Position numbers and translations under genes: made by a program. From contig NZ_CP134772.1 in the NCBI RefSeq assembly GCF_031882575.1, forward strand, positions 4,972,501 to 5,036,500: a stretch of DNA of 64,000 bases, given 5' to 3'. Shown here one piece after another: positions 32,453 through 42,731 of this stretch. This DNA is from Pseudomonas sp. VD-NE ins. Its GTDB lineage: Bacteria; Pseudomonadota; Gammaproteobacteria; Pseudomonadales; Pseudomonadaceae. Positions within the stretch are counted from its first letter, which is position 1. The number at the start of each line of letters is the position of its first letter. A model generated the notes under the pieces. It was given only the letters and a program-made list of their open reading frames with translations, did no database searches and was not told where the DNA came from.

Positions 32453-33226
32453 TTACTTGCCGTAGATATCGAAGGCGAAGTACTTGTCCTGGATTGCTTT
32501 GTATTTGCCGTTTTCGCGGATGGCCGCGATGGCAGCGTTGATCTTGTCTTTCAGGGCGTCGCCCTTGCGCACTGCAATGCCTACGCCGTCGCCGAAGTAT
32601 TTGACGTCGGTGAACGCCGGGCCGGCGAAGGCGAAACCTTTGCCGGCGTCGGTGTTCAGGAAGCCGTCTTGCAGCAGGGTAGCGTCAGCCACGGTACCGT
32701 CGAGACGACCGGCAGCCACGTCGAGGTAGATTTCGTTCTGCGAACCGTACGGCTTGATCTCGGCGCCCAGTGGGGCCAGGACTTCGCGAGCGAAGCGCTC
32801 GTGGATCGAACCACGTTGCACGCCGATGTTCTTGCCCTTCAGCTCAGACAGGTTGTCGCTGACAACGGAGCCTTGCTTCATGACCAGACGGGCCGGGGTG
32901 TTGTAGTACTTGTTGGTGAAGTCGACCGACTTCTTGCGATCTTCAGTGATCGACATGGACGACAGAATCGCGTCGATCTTGCGCACTTTCAGTGCCGGGA
33001 TCAGACCGTCGAACTCTTGCTCGACCCACACACACTTGACCTGCATCTGCTCGCACAGAGCGTTGCCGATGTCGTAGTCGAAACCAACGATGCTGCCATC
33101 CGGCGCCTTCGAGGCGAACGGAGGGTAAGCCGCTTCGATACCGATCTTCAGAGGTTTTTCGTCAGCGAAGGCGTTCATCGACAGCACGGACAGTGCCAGG
33201 GCGCCAAGCAGCACAAGTTTCTTCAT
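32453..33226 (-). CDS. aotJ: arginine/ornithine-binding periplasmic protein AotJ
   Basis: A 257-residue family 3 solute-binding protein with signal peptide [21 protein letters not shown] and the mature motif [21 protein letters not shown], then [17 protein letters not shown]. It binds arginine and ornithine in the periplasm and feeds AotQMP. ATG 33226 is chosen because it supplies the signal peptide; the longer open frame to 33364 is upstream leader. Confidence 0.95.
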   Translation of the reverse strand: MKKLVLLGALALSVLSMNAFADEKPLKIGIEAAYPPFASKAPDGSIVGFDYDIGNALCEQMQVKCVWVEQEFDGLIPALKVRKIDAILSSMSITEDRKKSVDFTNKYYNTPARLVMKQGSVVSDNLSELKGKNIGVQRGSIHERFAREVLAPLGAEIKPYGSQNEIYLDVAAGRLDGTVADATLLQDGFLNTDAGKGFAFAGPAFTDVKYFGDGVGIAVRKGDALKDKINAAIAAIRENGKYKAIQDKYFAFDIYGK

Positions 33227-33777
33227 CTTGGGACTCCATCGGTAAAGGGCAAAAACGGCAGAGTGAGCGACAGCCCAATATGCGAATGGGTGAATCGGGA
33301 AATCGGTTGCTGCATCGGTGGGAAATTTCCCGTCGAAACCGTCGGAGGTTTCAACGTCAGCCACGATGAGCGAGTGATCGGCATTCTAACGACAGGCCGG
33401 AAGCCGATATTTCTTCAATGCGACAACTAATTACAGATGCATAGAGAAAGCGACTTTGGCGCATTGACAGCCTTGCAATTTCATGCAAGAGCGAAAGACA
33501 GTGAACCGATCTATGCTGCAAATTGCGGGCCTATTATTCGCAAACCCTTCTAATCCGGCAAGCGCAGCGTTGTGTCTTATTTTTCACCGGGGGTTTGGAG
33601 GCTCTAAAACGGGGCGATGCGTTTCCCTTTGCCCCGTCGCGGGGCGAGCGGTTACACATTCGGTTACGTGGAAGATGTTGGGTAACAGAGGGAAATGTCT
33701 TACGGGGGAGATCGATAATTATTGGTTGGGTGGTCTTGTGTTCCGACAGTGGACTACACAGTTGCCTGACAGATTGC
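33227..33777. other. aotJ upstream region without genes
   Basis: The sequence between aotJ and the REP cluster holds the presumed aot promoter and no convincing gene. The open frame 33483-34043 runs through REP repeats and has no family resemblance. Confidence 0.55.
33410..33425 (-). promoter_or_regulatory. candidate ArgR half-site upstream of aotJ
   Basis: On the minus strand TGTCGCATTGAAGAAA fits TGTCGC-N8-AA. A poorer TGTCGTTAGAATGCC lies near 33380-33394. They are about 160-200 bp upstream of aotJ, where ArgR activation of the aot operon would be expected. Confidence 0.35.
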
Positions 33778-34044
33778 TATCGCTGGCAAGCCAGCTCCCA
33801 CAGGGATATGCGGCGAAGCTGAAATTTCCGACACACCACAAACTCTGTGGGAGCTGGCTTGCCAGCGATGAGGCCAACCCTATCAACCCAAATCCGCGCA
33901 GGACCACAAACTGCCAACACACCACAAAACCTGTGGGAGCTGGCTTGCCAGCGATGAGGCCAACCCTATCAACCCAAATCCGCGCAGGACCACAAACTGC
34001 CAACACACCACAAACTCTGTGGGAGCTGGCTTGCCAGCGATGAG
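33778..34044. repeat. REP cluster with three 86-bp tandem units
   Basis: One REP copy lies in reverse orientation (33778-33803). Three direct copies of CTGTGGGAGCTGGCTTGCCA start at 33845, 33931 and 34017, exactly 86 bp apart. The 60-odd bases between successive copies are also repeated almost perfectly, so this is a recent tandem duplication of REP plus spacer, not separate insertions. Confidence 0.9.
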
Positions 34045-34076
34045 GCCCGCCCAGCCAACACAAAACCTGCAGACAC

Positions 34077-34112
34077 AAAAAAGCCCCGCCCGGCAAAACC
34101 GGACAGGGCTTC
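34077..34112 (-). terminator. terminator of acsA
   Basis: On the minus strand AAGCCCTGTCCGGTTTTGCCGGGCGGGGCTTTTTTG forms a hairpin (with two mismatches) and a U-tract, just after the acsA stop codon. Confidence 0.8.
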
Positions 34113-34126
34113 TATGGTGCTAATGC

Positions 34127-36082
<1,956 letters not shown>

Positions 36083-36555
36083 CTTTCCTACCTCGGTGTA
36101 ATAGTTGTTTTTGTATGACCCTGTTGTAACGGGGCGGGGGCCATAGAACCATTCGACGATGGTAGTAACAAGCCCCTACAAATCCTCCACCTACCTCGTT
36201 TACTAGCCAGACACCAACCTCCAAAACACCCGCGAACCCTGTGGGAGCTGGCTTGCCAGCGATTCAGACAACTCGGTCCCACAGACAAAACACCCGGTTT
36301 TCAATCCAGCCTCTACCCCATCTCAAGGGATTGTTACCAAATCTGCCAAAGGTGTTTATCAAAACCCGCTCTGTTTACCCCCGCCCCATCTCCCTAAAAT
36401 TCACCTCGCCAACAAGGCAAACGCGATTAACAACGATACAGCCCCCACGAAGGCCGTTAATCCAGCTCTCAAGTAATAACTGCAAACGATGAAGTTACAC
36501 ACGCAACCCCATAAAGGTTGCGTGACCCCACTCGACCTCAAAAAGGTAAATCCGA
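36083..36555. other. acsA / DUF2790 intergenic region
   Basis: The 473 bp between two divergent genes contain no convincing ORF. A single REP copy lies at 36238-36264. The rest should hold both promoters. No clear sigma-54 or operator sequence was recognised. Confidence 0.5.
36238..36264. repeat. single REP element
   Basis: One copy of CTGTGGGAGCTGGCTTGCCA followed by GCGATT, without an inverted partner nearby. Confidence 0.8.
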
Positions 36556-36816
36556 ATGAAAGCTTTATTGGTTCTGGCCCTCAGCAGTCTGTGCGCAACC
36601 GCCATGGCAGATGAGGGTCCGACTGATGTCGCGCAGCAACAACCGGTTATCGAGGAATACACTTACTCCACCCACCTGGACATCGCCAACGTTGTATCGA
36701 TGAGTGAAATTCCCAACGTCTGCGAAGTAGTACCGGCAAAAATGGAGTACGACGACTCCAAAGGCCAGCGCCACATCCTGCGTTACAGCGTCATGGGCAA
36801 CGGCTGCACCAATTGA
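36556..36816 (+). CDS. secreted DUF2790 protein
   Basis: The 86-residue protein has signal peptide MKALLVLALSSLCATAMA. Its mature domain ends in NVCEVVPAKMEYDDSKGQRHILRYSVMGNGC, the DUF2790 pattern with two conserved cysteines, probably disulfide-linked in the periplasm. Pseudomonads carry several such small proteins, often linked to metal or stress responses, but no function is established for this one. AAAAGGTAAATCCG precedes the ATG. Confidence 0.82.
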   Translation: MKALLVLALSSLCATAMADEGPTDVAQQQPVIEEYTYSTHLDIANVVSMSEIPNVCEVVPAKMEYDDSKGQRHILRYSVMGNGCTN

Positions 36817-36871
36817 TGATTCGAGACTGCACCGAATTGGATCTCTCAGCGCTTCATTGAGGGTCGATTCC

Positions 36872-36892
36872 AGCCCGACTTCGGTCGGGCTC
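36872..36892 (+). terminator. hairpin terminator of the DUF2790 gene
   Basis: AGCCCGAC-TTCG-GTCGGGCT is an 8-bp stem with a stable UUCG tetraloop, 55 bp after the stop. The following CAGTTGTG is only weakly T-rich. Confidence 0.6.
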
Positions 36893-36926
36893 AGTTGTGT
36901 CTGAAGTCATCAAAAATGCTTGCAAA

Positions 36927-36942
36927 CCACTAGATGTAGTGA
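36927..36942. promoter_or_regulatory. NrdR box upstream of nrdB
   Basis: CCACTAGATGTAGTGA fits the 16-bp palindromic NrdR box (aCACwAtATaTwGTGt) at most positions. NrdR is the ATP-cone repressor of ribonucleotide reductase genes. NrdR boxes usually come in pairs; a convincing second copy was not found. It lies about 430 bp upstream of nrdB. Confidence 0.6.
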
Positions 36943-37358
36943 AAACCGCCGTTTTTTGTTCGTTTTTTGAGCAAATTCACATTGGCGAGATTTTTACGAA
37001 AAAAAATCTATCCCCGGCAAAGCCCTGTAAACCCTCACTCTCGTCGAAAAACCACCCTCCTCGACCGCTCCATGCGCGGATTCGCCTCAGCACAGCCGTG
37101 TTTTTTTCCCTATAATGCCGCCCCATACGGGTCAGCAATATTCCCTTACAGGGAGCAAAAGCCATTCTGAAGCCCCGCAGCAGCGTTCAACGCTGATTGC
37201 GCCCATCAGAGGCTCTCGGAACCCGTCAAAATTTCTGTTTATTTGCCTGCGTGCATCGCTGCAAAAAACGACATCCAACGCGGTCTGTACGACCGTGTGA
37301 AAAACCAACCAATCAGGTTTCACACGGGCACAGGCCCTCACGCAGGAGACGACACGTC
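36943..37358 (+). promoter_or_regulatory. long nrdB leader and promoter region
   Basis: There is no gene in these 416 bp. A perfect TATAAT at 37111-37116 is a likely -10 element, without a clear -35. That would give a leader of about 240 nt before the AGGAG site at 37343-37347. Together with the NrdR box this shows that nrdB has its own promoter here. Confidence 0.45.
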
Positions 37359-38609
37359 ATGCTGAGCTGGGACGAATTCGACAAAGAAGACAGTGAAGTA
37401 GCAACCGTGAAAGGCGCCAACGCCGGCCACGCTACTGAAGCCAACATGGACCGCCTCGACAACGCTGGCGGTGCTGCCGCCATCGAAGCTCGCGCCGTGA
37501 CCGCCGACGACTCGGCCGCTGTCGCCCGCGCCAAGGCTGCACTGAACTCCCTCGACGTCGCCGAAGGCCTCGCCGAACTCGAAGGCGCCTCCGCCCGTGT
37601 CGCCGTTGACGAAAAGCGCATGATCAACTGCCGCGCCGACCTCAACCAACTCGTGCCATTCAAGTACGACTGGGCCTGGCAGAAGTATCTGGACGGTTGC
37701 GCAAACCACTGGATGCCGCAAGAAGTCAACATGACCGCCGACATCGCCCTCTGGAAAGACCCGGAAGGCCTGACCGACGACGAGCGCCGCATCGTCATGC
37801 GCAACCTCGGCTTCTTCTCCACCGCCGACTCCCTGGTTGCCAACAACCTGGTACTGGCCGTTTACCGCCTGATCACCAACCCGGAATGCCGCCAGTACAT
37901 CCTGCGCCAGGCTTTCGAAGAGGCGATCCACACCCACGCCTACCAGTACTGCATCGAATCGCTGGCCATGGATGAAGGCGAAATCTTCAACATGTACCAC
38001 GAGATCCCATCGGTCGCGAAAAAAGCAGCCTGGGGCTTGAAATACACCCGTTCGATCTCCGATCCGAAGTTCGAAACCGGCACCCCGGATACCGATAAAG
38101 AGCTGCTGCGCAACCTGATCGCCTACTACTGCGTTCTGGAAGGCATCTTCTTCTACTGCGGCTTCACCCAAATCCTCTCCATGGGCCGCCGCAACAAAAT
38201 GACCGGCGTCGCCGAGCAGTTCCAATACATCCTGCGCGACGAATCCATGCACCTGAACTTCGGCATCGACGTGATCAACCAGATCAAAATCGAAAACCCG
38301 CACTTGTGGGATGCTGAGATGAAGGAAGAAGCGACCCAGATGATCCTGCAGGGTACGCAGCTGGAGATCGAATACGCGCGTGACACCATGCCTCGCGGGG
38401 TGTTGGGTATGAACGCGGCGATGATGGAGGATTATCTGAAGTTCATCGCTAACCGTCGTTTGTCGCAGATTGGCTTGAAAGAAGAGTATCCAGGGACGAC
38501 TAACCCGTTCCCTTGGATGAGCGAGATTATGGACTTGAAGAAAGAGAAGAATTTCTTTGAGACGCGGGTTATTGAGTATCAGACTGGTGGGGCGTTGAGC
38601 TGGGACTAA
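37359..38609 (+). CDS. nrdB: class Ia ribonucleotide reductase, beta subunit NrdB
   Basis: The 416-residue subunit holds the di-iron tyrosyl-radical cofactor that drives reduction of ribonucleotides by NrdA. The metal ligands lie in [17 protein letters not shown] and in the [16 protein letters not shown] helix. The N-terminal 80 residues are an Ala-rich, low-complexity extension. ATG 37359 ([11 protein letters not shown]) follows AGGAG. Surprisingly nrdA is not adjacent on either side, although P. aeruginosa has nrdA-nrdB together. Confidence 0.95.
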   Translation: MLSWDEFDKEDSEVATVKGANAGHATEANMDRLDNAGGAAAIEARAVTADDSAAVARAKAALNSLDVAEGLAELEGASARVAVDEKRMINCRADLNQLVPFKYDWAWQKYLDGCANHWMPQEVNMTADIALWKDPEGLTDDERRIVMRNLGFFSTADSLVANNLVLAVYRLITNPECRQYILRQAFEEAIHTHAYQYCIESLAMDEGEIFNMYHEIPSVAKKAAWGLKYTRSISDPKFETGTPDTDKELLRNLIAYYCVLEGIFFYCGFTQILSMGRRNKMTGVAEQFQYILRDESMHLNFGIDVINQIKIENPHLWDAEMKEEATQMILQGTQLEIEYARDTMPRGVLGMNAAMMEDYLKFIANRRLSQIGLKEEYPGTTNPFPWMSEIMDLKKEKNFFETRVIEYQTGGALSWD

Positions 38610-38670
38610 CTAACAGTCTCGCTCGCCACGATTTGACGATTGCTGCCTGAGTCGACAAGTCGAGAAAGCA

Positions 38671-38700
38671 AAAAGCCCCGATCTGATCGGGGCTTTTTTA
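38671..38700 (+). terminator. terminator of nrdB
   Basis: AGCCCCGATCTGATCGGGGCT followed by TTTTTT is a strong hairpin with A- and T-runs on both sides, 60 bp after nrdB. It may also stop transcription leaving the restriction gene on the other strand. Confidence 0.9.
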
Positions 38701-38747
38701 TTGGGCATGTCGAAATATAAGCCGGTTGTATGACTAAGCACTTCTTT

Positions 38748-40076
38748 CTACAGAGGAATAATCATTGAAGGACGCTTCGACCTCACCTCATCATCGAAAA
38801 ACTGTCGGAACGTAATGACGTTATCGTAGCCCGCATAAGCAGACTCGTTAGCTTTCTTCAAGGACTCCGGTACGATCAGGGTGATTGAATTTTTATCCAT
38901 CTCAGTAATGGCCTCACCCGACACACGATCATCAACAGTCGCGAGAAAAATTGCCCCAAACGGTTTCTCTAGCGCCAACTGTTTCCATCTTTCACGCAGG
39001 GTTGTCTTCAAGGAAACGATTACAGCGTCCCCCTTGATGTTGAGTTCCTTAACGTCCGGCAAAACAAAGTCCGGGCGACGACCACCAAAGACAGCCTGCG
39101 CTTCGTGGCGAATTCGGCCGTCCTTGAAAAGTCTACCTACATGATGCTCGAACGATAGCCCCGCCCTGCTCTTTCGGGTTTGCGCCGCACTGAGAAATAT
39201 TGAGTCGAGCTCAGAGAACGCCCGAACCAGATTTCCAACAGGATCACCTCCTCCATGAAGGAGAAGTCGGGCGACCTGAGCTGCACGAAAACGGAGTTCC
39301 GCCTGCTTGTAGATAGAATATTCAATGTCCCTGCTAATGCGCATTACCGCGTCACCAGGCATGGAGACACAGTACGGATTCATATCACTCAGATCATTTT
39401 CACCGAGCCATTTTTCCTGGGCCATTCCCGCTAGTGTCTCTGGAGATGGCAGAGTCTGCTTCTTGATAAATTGCTCTAACGTTCCATCCTTGATCGCCTG
39501 CGACAATTCAGCAATGAGCTGGTCGGTTTCGGAAGCAGGCTTGGCAAGAGCAGTCGGATCGAATAATCCATAGTGAAAATCGGCCCCCAACTCGAACGCA
39601 GTCTCAATAATTTCTGCTTCTTCGCTCACCGAATCGACGACGATGAACCAATAGCTTGAACCAAAATGCGCTTGCTTGAGCTTTCCAATAACGAGCAGCG
39701 ATGCTGGAGAAAGCTGCTGGAATTGCTCCTTAGGTATACCCGTATGCTGCCACTCGTACCTTGGCCTTGCCTTCTCTTTATCAGCCGGATTACGCATCGA
39801 AAAATATTTGATTGTCGATGTTTTGATCTCGCCAGAGGCTGGCCAGAACGTTGGATACTCCACATCGTAAATATGCGGTTTTTCCGGATTTGAATTACTC
39901 AGCTTGGGAAAGAAGTCAGACTCAGCCACAGGACGAGGGATAAAAAATCCGTTCTGATGCCCATTCTTGGAACTATCCGCCCATGATGAGTCATTGCGAG
40001 ACAGCTTCTTAATGAAGATGCTCTCGCTTTGATTGACCAAAGCAGAAATATCATTCCATTCAGGATGGAAACCCAT
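38748..40076 (-). CDS. EcoRII-type type II restriction endonuclease (CCWGG predicted)
   Basis: The 442-residue protein has the EcoRII C-terminal nuclease pattern in order: RKSRAGLSFEHHVGRLF (301-317), GGRRPDFVLPD (331-341) and SLKTTLRERWKQ (355-366). D336 or D341 and K357 are the likely PD-(D/E)xK residues. The N-terminal 200 residues should be the effector-DNA-binding domain that makes EcoRII need two sites. AAGGAATTACG precedes the ATG. Next to a Dcm homologue and Vsr, the target is inferred as CCWGG. Base composition is visibly less GC-rich than its surroundings, consistent with acquisition. Confidence 0.85.
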   Translation of the reverse strand: MGFHPEWNDISALVNQSESIFIKKLSRNDSSWADSSKNGHQNGFFIPRPVAESDFFPKLSNSNPEKPHIYDVEYPTFWPASGEIKTSTIKYFSMRNPADKEKARPRYEWQHTGIPKEQFQQLSPASLLVIGKLKQAHFGSSYWFIVVDSVSEEAEIIETAFELGADFHYGLFDPTALAKPASETDQLIAELSQAIKDGTLEQFIKKQTLPSPETLAGMAQEKWLGENDLSDMNPYCVSMPGDAVMRISRDIEYSIYKQAELRFRAAQVARLLLHGGGDPVGNLVRAFSELDSIFLSAAQTRKSRAGLSFEHHVGRLFKDGRIRHEAQAVFGGRRPDFVLPDVKELNIKGDAVIVSLKTTLRERWKQLALEKPFGAIFLATVDDRVSGEAITEMDKNSITLIVPESLKKANESAYAGYDNVITFRQFFDDEVRSKRPSMIIPL

Positions 40077-40186
40077 CGTAATTCCTTATTTATGATATTC
40101 AGGTGAACCTTAATAGGCTCAAACAGCTCGACTGGGATCACTACAATTGCATATTTTAGCGAACTGCCAATGAGCTTCAGCCCACG

Positions 40187-40669
40187 CTAATGTGAGGAGC
40201 CACATCCCGGACTCAACATATTTTCGTCGATCTGGATATATTTAGATCCATTTTTAAGCCAGCTAGCAATCAGGTCAACAAGCAATAAGGACTTCTCTTT
40301 TCTCATCGACCTTACAGCACACTCCCAAACGACAAGAATTCTCCAGCCCATCGCTTTGAGCGCTTCTTCCTGCAGGCTATCGCGTCTTTGATTTTTGCCG
40401 ATCTTCTCCAGCCAGAACTCGGGGCGAGTCTGAGGAACCTTGAAATATCTACACGCATGCCCGTGCCAAAAACACCCATGTACGAAGATGAGAGCGCGAT
40501 ATTTCGGCAACACCAGATCTGGTTTACCGGGAAGGTCTTTGACGTGCAAACGAAAGCGAAAGCCCCGCGCATGCAGGGCTTTGCGGATTAGAATTTCAGG
40601 CTTGGTATTTTTACCCTGAATTCCAGCCATCATTCTTGAACGAGTAGCTACATCCACGACATCAGTCAT
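40187..40669 (-). CDS. vsr: very short patch repair endonuclease Vsr
   Basis: The 160-residue enzyme nicks at T:G mismatches that arise by deamination of 5-methylcytosine at Dcm sites. The key residues of E. coli Vsr are present at the same positions: D51 in PGKPDLVLP, H64, F67-W68, H69, H71 and C73 in VHGCFWHGHAC, and the cysteine of VWECAVRS. It starts 44 bp after dcm instead of overlapping it as in E. coli. It is probably cotranscribed with the methyltransferase and restriction gene. Confidence 0.95.
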   Translation of the reverse strand: MTDVVDVATRSRMMAGIQGKNTKPEILIRKALHARGFRFRLHVKDLPGKPDLVLPKYRALIFVHGCFWHGHACRYFKVPQTRPEFWLEKIGKNQRRDSLQEEALKAMGWRILVVWECAVRSMRKEKSLLLVDLIASWLKNGSKYIQIDENMLSPGCGSSH

Positions 40670-40713
40670 TTCGCATCCATATTGTCGTCAGATCGGCCGA
40701 AGCGTCTCCAGCA

Positions 40714-42150
40714 TCAAGTGGGAAGGGCGAACTCCAATTGAGGCTGCCCAGTATCGGCCATTTTCTCCTTCGCTTTCAGGATGCGCTCTTTCATCAACTG
40801 GGCCACCGCTTCGAAAACCGGAACGGCAACCGAGTTTCCAAACTGACGATATGCCTGGGTATCAGATACTGGAATCACAAACTTGCTTTCCCCCGGCTTG
40901 TCGAAACCCATCAGGCGCGAGCACTCATGCGGAGTCAGACGACGCGGACGATTGAGCTGATTCAATTCACTGTTGAAGTCCAGCGTTTCCACAAATCCAC
41001 GGTCAACCAGAATTTCCGACCCGTCTTTGTGATATCTCGCGGAGAGGGTGCGAGCAACGTCGTTAGGACGGGTCAAACCAAAACCAAAGCCGTTGCCCTT
41101 CTCACGATGCTTGGCAGCGTAGCGGTAGAGGTAATCCCAAAGCTTCGGAGTCAGGATGTATTTTTCGTCCACTTCCTTATCAAGCAGATCACCGAAACTA
41201 GGTCGCTGCTTTGGTATGAGCTTACTGATTTCGCTCAGCGTGAATCCTTGGTGAACGTTCAAGTCGCGGCGGAAGCCGACCAGCACGATTCGCTCACGAT
41301 GCTGTGGCACGAAATGCCTGGCATCAATGACCTTCGGATCTGATCCCTTTGGCGCATTTACATCTGCAACCTCATAGCCCAATTCATCCAGCGCTTCGCA
41401 AATGATCCGGAAGGTATTGCCCTTGTCATGGCTTTTCAGGTTTTTTACGTTTTCAAGCAAGAATGCGGCTGGCCGCTTCGCGGCAATGATCCGGGCCACG
41501 TCGAAGAACAGAGTGCCTTGGGTCTCACATTCAAAACCGTGCTTGCGCCCCAAAGAGTTCTTCTTGGATACACCTGCAAGCGAAAACGGCTGGCATGGGA
41601 AACCTGCCAGCAGAACATCGTGGTCAGGAATTTCGCGATCAATGTTCTTGTAGGCTTCCTCGTCACTGATTTCTGGCTTGTCTGAGAGCGTGACCGAGCG
41701 GATATCGAGATTGAAGCGATGACGGGCAGGATCGCAATAGTGGTTCGCTTTGTACGTTTTAACGGCGTACTTGTTCCATTCGGATGTGAACAAGCACTCG
41801 CCACCGATGGCTTCAAACCCTTTCCTAATACCGCCAATGCCGGCAAAGAGATCGATAAAGGTGAATGAAGGTTTGTGGTTCAAACGCTTGGGCAAAAGAT
41901 CCTTGAGACGAGTGAACTCAATATGGGAGAGCTTCGGCGAGGCCTTGCCCTTGATCCAGCGATTGATGGTTTCTCGGCACCAGTGGCTCGGGCTAACGTC
42001 GTTGAGAATTTCGGCCAGCTGCCCTTGGTCGTAAATCTCCAAGAGCTTGTTCAGCAGCGCCAAGTCGGTCACAGGATGGGTATCAGGCTCGTACGAACCC
42101 GAGGTTGTTTCGCTCAAGGATTCAAAAGACGGTATTTCAAAAAGATTCAT
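40714..42150 (-). CDS. dcm: DNA cytosine-5 methyltransferase Dcm (CCWGG)
   Basis: The 478-residue protein is closely similar along its length to E. coli Dcm/M.EcoRII. Residues 1-95 are the variable N-terminal helical domain. Motif I is [16 protein letters not shown] (98-113), the catalytic GFPCQPF has C186, [10 protein letters not shown] is motif VI and [15 protein letters not shown] motif [14 protein letters not shown] is near the C-terminus. It methylates the inner cytosine of CCWGG. ATG 42150 with GAGGA upstream is chosen over the in-frame TTG at 42174. It is first in a dcm-vsr-restriction gene order. Confidence 0.95.
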   Translation of the reverse strand: MNLFEIPSFESLSETTSGSYEPDTHPVTDLALLNKLLEIYDQGQLAEILNDVSPSHWCRETINRWIKGKASPKLSHIEFTRLKDLLPKRLNHKPSFTFIDLFAGIGGIRKGFEAIGGECLFTSEWNKYAVKTYKANHYCDPARHRFNLDIRSVTLSDKPEISDEEAYKNIDREIPDHDVLLAGFPCQPFSLAGVSKKNSLGRKHGFECETQGTLFFDVARIIAAKRPAAFLLENVKNLKSHDKGNTFRIICEALDELGYEVADVNAPKGSDPKVIDARHFVPQHRERIVLVGFRRDLNVHQGFTLSEISKLIPKQRPSFGDLLDKEVDEKYILTPKLWDYLYRYAAKHREKGNGFGFGLTRPNDVARTLSARYHKDGSEILVDRGFVETLDFNSELNQLNRPRRLTPHECSRLMGFDKPGESKFVIPVSDTQAYRQFGNSVAVPVFEAVAQLMKERILKAKEKMADTGQPQLEFALPT

Positions 42151-42183
42151 GAGCCCGAAATTCCTCTGGGTCAAAGCTGTGAC

Positions 42184-42198
42184 GAATGGTCACCATTC
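42184..42198. promoter_or_regulatory. perfect palindrome upstream of dcm
   Basis: GAATGGT-C-ACCATTC is a 7+1+7 inverted repeat centred 41 bp upstream of the dcm ATG. Methyltransferases of the EcoRII/SsoII group are known to repress their own promoters through their N-terminal domain, so this is a candidate autoregulatory operator. Confidence 0.4.
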
Positions 42199-42518
42199 TA
42201 GCCCGCAAAACTTCAAAGTAAATGAAATTTCCTGGATTCCGTGAGATGAGTCATGGCTACACGGATGTGGGAGCTGCGGGGTTCGATGGCGACCAAAGGC
42301 TGGATATAAACACAGCATAATTTACTCCGCATCTTTGTCCAGGTTTCCTTTCGCCTCAGGACCAGTAGGAAAAGTCGCTGGTTGACGACCATCCCTGATG
42401 CCCCTACCCTCAGCTCCGAGCCTAAGAAACTCTAAAAACCAGAGCGGTTCTCCGCACCCGACAGTCATGCGGCTTTTTTTCGTCTGCGGTTTCTCTACGT
42501 CTGCGAAAAATCCCGTTA
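42199..42518. other. region between dcm and the C4-like RNA
   Basis: No gene is supported in these 320 bp. The right part (42398-42518) is structured. It includes CCTAAGAAACTCTAAAAACC and then AGAG at 42421-42444, which resembles the downstream antisense target, and a GCGGCTTTTTTT run ending near 42480 that could be a terminator. The promoter of the C4-like RNA should lie here. Confidence 0.4.
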
Positions 42519-42596
42519 TGTCGGGAGTGGGCGAATACAAGACCCGAAAGGGGAATATGTCCGGCCCGTCTCTGGTGGGTTTCTTAGCTCCCGACA
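42519..42596 (+). ncRNA. candidate C4-type antisense RNA
   Basis: TGTCGGGAG (42519-42527) and CTCCCGACA (42588-42596) close a 9-bp stem around inner hairpins, one being CCC-GAAA-GGG at 42543-42552. Between them CTCTGG (42570-42575) and TTTCTTAG (42580-42587) are complementary to CCAGAG (42623-42628) and CTAAGAAA (42611-42618). The order is collinear and both spacers are four bases, so this is an antisense-target pair. The position ahead of a leader ORF and an antirepressor-like gene matches the c4 RNA of phages P1/P7, which blocks leader translation and thus the antirepressor. Confidence 0.7.
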
Positions 42597-42632
42597 CCCT
42601 AACGAATGCCCTAAGAAAGCAGCCAGAGGTAA

Positions 42633-42731
42633 ATGGAAATGCCTGGATATCAAACCTTCATGATGAAGGTGAATCGCTGTACCCGCCGTTCGAATCCCGT
42701 GCTTCCAGGTCAGGAGGCATACCATGTCTGA
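42633..42731 (+). CDS. 32-codon leader ORF coupled to the BRO-N gene (icd-like)
   Basis: ATG 42633 is preceded by AGAGGT at 42625-42630, part of which is the predicted C4 target. The frame reads MEMPGYQTFMMKVNRCTRRS and 12 more residues, and its TGA at 42729-42731 overlaps the first eight bases of the BRO-N gene. This layout fits translational coupling, as for icd and ant in P1: when the RNA blocks the leader, the downstream gene is not translated. The peptide itself has no recognised function. Confidence 0.6.
   Translation: MEMPGYQTFMMKVNRCTRRSNPVLPGQEAYHV

Noticed and set aside
33483..34043. Plus-strand open frame of 186 codons
   Set aside because: It runs through the REP tandem repeats, has no ribosome site and no family resemblance.
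33845..34044. Regular direct repeats resembling a CRISPR array
   Set aside because: Only three units, the spacers are themselves identical, the repeat core is a known REP sequence and no cas genes are present.
42640..42715. tRNA-like T-loop (GTTCGAATCCC) suggesting a tRNA fragment or attachment site
   Set aside because: The flanking bases do not form a T-stem, no acceptor or anticodon arm exists, and the segment is codons 3-28 of the leader ORF.
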